NCBI GenBank assembly: GCA_014529385.2
Contig: CM043947.1
Location: 117,786,087 to 117,850,086 of the forward strand
Direction: 5' to 3'
DNA from: Adiantum capillus-veneris
Lineage: Eukaryota > Streptophyta > Polypodiopsida > Polypodiales > Pteridaceae
Length of the DNA stretch: 64,000 bases
Shown here in pieces: positions 57,215-64,000 of the stretch (position 1 is the stretch's first letter; each line of letters begins with the position of its first letter). Under the pieces are notes generated by a model. The model was not told the DNA's origin. It did no database searches and was given only the letters and a program-made list of their open reading frames with translations. The translations under genes were made by a program, and so were the position numbers.

Positions 57215-58504
57215 TGATCTGAGCCTATCACAAATTTTTGTTTATCATATTTTGTTGGTTTTCCTTGCTTCTAGAGGTTTACAATAAAAGAAAGAGTGAG
57301 AACAACCTCTTGGGAAAATTAAAAAAAAAAAATAATAAAATGATTTTTCCTTGACTAGTTCACCGGAGGTGAAAGGTAGAGGGAGAACCTAGTGGTAAAG
57401 GGAAGGGAAAATATGTAAATGTGAAAAGAAAAGATATGATGTGGTTGTGGAGCCATGCACCCATGATTCAAGGGTCATGAGTGGCTCATATCATCATGGC
57501 TTTGGAGCCATATGATGATTCAAACAAATGGGACCCAAGTGGAAGACTTGGTAAAGGAAGAAACCATACACATGATTTTGCTGAATTTTTAAAAAATACT
57601 TCCACTCCGATCCAAGAAAAGTTGTCTTCATCAAAGTTGTAGCTGATGAGCTGGAGATTCTGGCCATATTTGTTTTTATAATTTTTGCATCTACGGTCTA
57701 GGAGATATGGCCAAAATGGTGGACGCCAGTTTTTTCAAATGTGGTGGAGACCACCCCCTCTACCTTTACACACACACACCCTTCCTTTTCCACATTGAGA
57801 CCTTCTCTAAAATCAGCCATTAGTCTTCTCACCCTCCTCTCCTTCCTTCTCTCTCTCAAGCTCAAAAACCCATCAAAGTTCCTCTTCTAATCACCTCTCA
57901 AGTCATGCTTAATCTTGTTGTAATTCATAAGTTCTCATTCAACCCCTTCCTATTATTACTAGATATGTATTGATTTTATGTAGATTCTTTACATTTTAAA
58001 ATAAGGAAGCTCTTGGACTCAAGCTATGGAGGAAGGAGTGAAGACAACACAAGTGATGATGGAGCTAATTGGTCAACAAATCACTTGGAAGGAGCTTCTT
58101 CATTGGTTGAATGTCCCTGATCAAGCTTCATTTGTACAAATTACACTTGGATCTTAACCTCACTCCTAATCACTCTCTTTCCTATATAAAGAGGCCTTCC
58201 CCTTTGTAATTTCAAGCCTCCCTCAGCCCCATTGAGCCTTGGTATCACTCACCATGAGCCCATAAGCTCATTCATTCACTCTATTCTTGCACATCCTAGA
58301 GTGCAAATTGTTTCATGCTAGTAACCTCTCCTCCTCTTACTTATGTTAATTAAGAGAAATGTTTTATATGTGTGTGAGAATGCTTGATGTGATCTTGGCT
58401 AATCCTTGAGTGATTGTTTGGTAATCTATATGCTATTTGTGTTGGGAGTGTTTGAAGTCATCCATTCCTTGTACACACACTACGGTTAATGCTTCATTCA
58501 TAGT

Positions 58505-58586
<82 letters not shown>

Positions 58587-58701
58587 TGTAGCGGTCCTAG
58601 TCCACGCTTCCAAGACTAGGTGGTGCCCTCATCTCATTTCCCTTGTGGCGCAATGGAGTTTGTTTTGGTGTAGAGGCCGCCATTCCAAATTTCCTTCGTC
58701 A
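57215..58701 (+). repeat. 3' LTR of G2 (1487 bp)
   Basis: Same ends as the 5' LTR. TATA at 58183-58191. The (CT)n tract is longer (58508-58583, with one GT interruption). Only a handful of substitutions separate the two LTRs, e.g. GATCC/GATCT at the start and GGAAAG/GGAAGG near 58035. Confidence 0.96.
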
Positions 58702-58705
58702 ACGC

Positions 58706-58930
58706 TATGTTGTATATGAGCCGGTTACACAAGATGGTTGCAAAGGGACAACAATGTGGAAAATAGAGATGCTACTCTTGGTTTCACTGAGCTTGCTACT
58801 AAGTTGTGTTCTGGTCAAATGAATAGCTGGATCCATGAAGGATGCCACTATGGAAAATATTAGCGTTCTCATGAAGATATCAACCAATTTTGTTTTTGAG
58901 TATGAAAACACTTCTTCAAGGGGGGAGTAA
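58706..58930 (+). other. Unrecognised DNA ending in a purine tract
   Basis: Continues the sequence interrupted by G2. Ends with AAGGGGGGAG (58919-58927) just before the LTR at 58931, as at the 3' end of an LTR element. No coding domain recognised. Confidence 0.45.
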
Positions 58931-59330
58931 TGTAATGCCAAGGGAAAACCTAAGGGAGGTCAAGGAATGGCTACCATTGGAGATGGGATCCTAGGGGCAA
59001 GGCCTATAAAGGGAGTTTGGGGGGAGGATCAAGGCACGATAATTCCCTTAGTCTCACATTGATGATTGGGGGATGGCCTCGTTCACTTTTCCCATTTCCT
59101 TCAAGATTAGAAGCAGACCTCAGAGAGAGTCTAATGTTGGGGTGTAGGCCGGGTGGCCATGGAAACCACCCTTACTCACATTTTCTTCCTAATGAATTTA
59201 GGGAGAGAAAGTGAGAGAGTTGAATTCACTCTCTCACTTTCCTCTCCACTAACCCAACTGTGTTGTGTAGCTTCTCCTTCTTCCCCAATTCTCTCTCTTG
59301 CACACCCCGTACACGCGCACTCTCACCACA
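58931..59330 (+). repeat. Copia LTR (~400 bp), probably 5' LTR of element C
   Basis: Begins TGTAATGCC after a purine tract, contains a TATA box (CCTATAAAG, 59003-59011), ends CACCACA, and is followed by TGGTATCAGAGC (59336-59347). It has the marks of both a 3' LTR (purine tract before) and a 5' LTR (primer site after). No partner copy is in the window. Confidence 0.75.
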
Positions 59331-59335
59331 TCAAT

Positions 59336-59347
59336 TGGTATCAGAGC
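59336..59347 (+). other. Primer binding site of element C
   Basis: TGGTATCAGAGC, initiator-methionine tRNA type, five bases after the LTR end. Confidence 0.93.
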
Positions 59348-61582
<2,235 letters not shown>

Positions 61583-64000
61583 GTGGATAGCATGAGGTTT
61601 TCTTTGAGCTGGGGTGTGTTCACGTTCATAGATGATTCTACCAGAAAGGTGTGGGTGTATCTCCTTAAGTGTAAGGAAGAGGTCTTTTCAACGTTCCAAA
61701 AATTCCTCACCATGGTTGAGAACCAATTAAAAAAAAAATCTGAAATCTTTTTGCATGGACAATGGTGGAGAATACGTCTCCACGGAGTTCAAGGATTTTT
61801 GCAATCGAAGAGGCATTTGTTGGCAGTTTGCTGCTCCATACACACCTGCACAAAATGGGATATCTGAAATAATGAATCGCACGATTCAAGAGCGAGTAAT
61901 CTCTATGATGTCTATGGAAAATCTTACTCCAGAGTTTTGGGGGGAAGCTGATCTGACAGCAGTGCACATCATCAACATGTCACTTAGTTCTCCTTTGAAT
62001 TTAAAAATTCCAAAGGAATTATGAACTGGAAAAACACCAAGCTATGAGCATTTACATGTATTTGGATGTGAGGCATATGCACATGTGCCCAAAGAAGTTT
62101 GTTGCAAGCTAGATCCCAGGTCACACAAATGCATTTTTATCGGCTATGGTGCAAATGGAGAGATGGGCTATCGTCTCTGGCACCCAGAATCCAACAAAGT
62201 TATCTGTATCTCACACGTGATTTTCAATGAATCAAAAATGCACAAGAAGACCATTAAAGAAGTTGAGTACAGACACATTTGTTTTGAGAATGTAGTCTTT
62301 CAACCAACTTAGGTCAGTAGTGTTGCACTTAATCCTCAAGTGCAAGATACTACTACTGCTCTGAGAGAGCAGAGTCTACCAATGAGGCATTGAGACTCTC
62401 TGTAAGAGTATCATGTGCGTCCGAGTGGTTTGAGCCCGGTATACACCACTTTTGGTCACTGATAGTGGAGAGCCAACCTGCTACAAAGAAGCTATACAAA
62501 TGCATGATAGCATTAAGTGGGAGCAGGCTATGCAATCAGAATACAATTTGATTGTGGCTAATGAGACATGGATTTTGTTGAATATTGAAAGAGAAAAAAT
62601 GTCTTACCTTGCAAGTGGGTATACAAGAAGAAGTATACAGCGGAAGATCTCAAACCTAGGTATAAGGCTCGTATAGTTGCCAAAGGTTTTAAGCAGTAAA
62701 AAGGAGTGAATTTCGATGACATTTTCTCTCCAATAGTCAAGATGACTACACTTTGCACTATACTTGGCTTGGTTTCTATCCAGGACATGGAACTTGTCCA
62801 AATGGATGTGAACACAGTTTTTCCTCACGGGGATTTAGATAAAGATTTCTACATGAAACAACAAGAGGGCTTCGTATGTGAAACCCAAAAGCAAACAAGG
62901 GAAGAATTGGTTTGTAGACTTAAAAAGGCACTCTATGGCCTCAAGCAAGGTTCAACGCAGTGGTATAAAAAAGTTGACAAATTCATGCAGTCTCAGGGTT
63001 ACATAAGAACTCAAGAGGATCACTCCTTATACACAAAAGGTTGAACGATGGTTCTTTAGTCATCTTGATCTTGTATGTAGATGATATGCTTATCATACGA
63101 AAATCAATTGATGAGATCAATCAGCTGAAAAAGATGCTAAGCACTTAGTTTTCCATGAAGGATTTGGGAAATGCCAATCACTTTCTTGGTATGCAAATCA
63201 AGAGAGACAGACAACGTGGAATTCTTCAATTATCTCAAGAAAAGTACATCCACAAAGTCTTGCAATGATTTAGTACGTAGGGGGGGAAGTCATTGAGTAC
63301 CCCAATGCAAGCATACTCCAAACTTAGCAAGGAAGATTGTCCCAAGACAGTGACTGAGAAAGAGGAAATGGCGAGAGTGCCATATTCTTCTGCAGTTGGC
63401 AGTTTGATGTGCGCTATGGTAGCCACAAGACCAGACATTGTACATGCCGTGGGAGTGATTAGTAGGTACATGGAAAACCCTGGCAAGAAGCATTGGTAAG
63501 AAGTGAAGAAAATCCTCAGATACGTAAAGGGTACATCTAGCAAGTGTTTACGCCTCAAAAATAGTGATGCATCTATTATTGGTTACACGGATGCGGATTA
63601 TGCGGGTTGCATGGATCGTAGAAGATCCACATCCGGCTATGTGTTCATGTTTGCAAGACTGCACGTCTTCATCTACCACTGAGGAAAAATATGTTGCTGC
63701 ACGTCTTCATCTACCACTGAGGCAGAATATTTTGTTGCATCTGACGCAAGCAAGGAAGCCATATGGTTGGCTCGTGTAGTGGGAGATTTGGGCATTCACG
63801 AGGTTCCAGTACTACATCGTGATAGTCAAAGTGCGATTGCTTTGGAAAAGAATCTGGTGTTTCACTCAAAGTGGAAACACATAGAGGCGAGATACCATGT
63901 CATACAAGATGCATTGGCTGGCAAGCACATCGAGCTTGTCAAGGTTGACACTGATGACAATCCCGCAGATGCTCTGACAAAGAGCCTAGCCTCAGAGTGA
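61583..64000 (+). pseudogene. Copia remnant C: integrase core to RNase H of pol
   Basis: Begins inside integrase (FIDDSTRKVWVYLL, ~61625), shifts frame at an A run (61728-61738), then DNGGEYVSTEF and NGISEIMNRT. It continues with HVFGCEAY and KCIFIGYG (~62060-62150), RT with KARIVAKGFK (~62665) and LYVDDML (~63075), a TRPDI motif, and RNase H with YTDADYAGC (~63585) to LTKSLASE at the window edge. Numerous stops (62022, 62311, 62697, 63043, 63148, 63265, 63497, 63998) and frameshifts inactivate it. The gag, protease and first part of integrase are missing. Same family as remnant A, which breaks at nearly the same point of integrase. Confidence 0.9.
63659..63734 (+). repeat. 38-bp tandem duplication in RNase H of C
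   Basis: CTGCACGTCTTCATCTACCA and onward is repeated with a 38-bp step (63659 and 63697). As 38 is not a multiple of three it shifts the frame. A stretch normally present just before (the GG.VSWRS segment) is also missing. Confidence 0.88.

Larger units (their letters stand above)
49512..58705 (+). mobile_element. Tat-like Gypsy retrotransposon G2 (young, nearly intact)
   Basis: LTRs at 49516-50974 and 57215-58701 (TGATC... GTCA) flank a primer site, pre-gag ORF, two small ORFs, gag-pol and a purine tract (GGTTTGGGGGGGC, 57200-57212). ACGC lies on both sides (49512-49515, 58702-58705). The LTRs differ by only a few bases plus CT-tract length. Only two stops interrupt a gag-pol frame of 1719 codons. 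Confidence 0.96.

Overview
The window looks like nuclear DNA from a land plant with a large, repeat-dominated genome. The evidence is nested Ty1/Copia elements primed by initiator-methionine tRNA, Ty3/Gypsy elements with a second archaeal-type RNase H (the plant Tat-like arrangement), long dinucleotide tracts, and no intact host gene. A decayed intron-containing beta-class DNA amino-methyltransferase-like gene at the left end hints at a seed-free plant (fern, lycophyte or bryophyte). That is inference, not proof.

Layout. 0.5-2.1 kb: methyltransferase-like pseudogene. 2.9-6.0 kb: two minus-strand Copia remnants, B and A, with A inserted in B. 6.0-11.6 kb: Copia element E, whose pol plus 3' LTR is inverted relative to its 5' LTR plus gag, with a 5-bp GAAAG duplication at both inversion joints, as expected of self-integration. 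12.3-17.5 kb: complete Copia element D with perfect TGCAT target duplications. 17.5-28.8 kb: mostly unrecognised AT-rich DNA with LTR scraps, poly-G runs and microsatellite clusters. 29.1-30.6 kb: a satellite-like array with alternating ~147/~178 bp units. 30.8-33.8 kb: short-LTR Copia-like element E2 that lacks integrase and a recognisable polymerase. 34.7-45.8 kb: old Tat-like Gypsy element G1 with ~2.2 kb LTRs. 45.8-49.5 kb: unrecognised. 49.5-58.7 kb: young, nearly intact Tat-like Gypsy element G2. 58.9-64.0 kb: a Copia LTR, a microsatellite-filled leader and the 3' part of a Copia pol (C), running off the window.

The most novel content is in G1 and G2. Both carry, between primer site and gag, a homologous pre-gag ORF followed by a ~70-codon ORF. 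In G2 the small ORF is tandemly duplicated (69 and 70 codons, recognisably related to each other). This small-protein cassette survives in two strongly diverged elements, and I recognise it from no known family. Gag, protease, RT, a degenerate first RNase H, an archaeal-type RNase H and a DDE integrase follow in one frame. Within each element the genes serve one purpose, the copy-and-paste cycle. I see no host operon or pathway. Many of the premature stops fit C-to-T (or G-to-A) decay of CAG, CGA or TGG codons, as expected for methylated retroelements.
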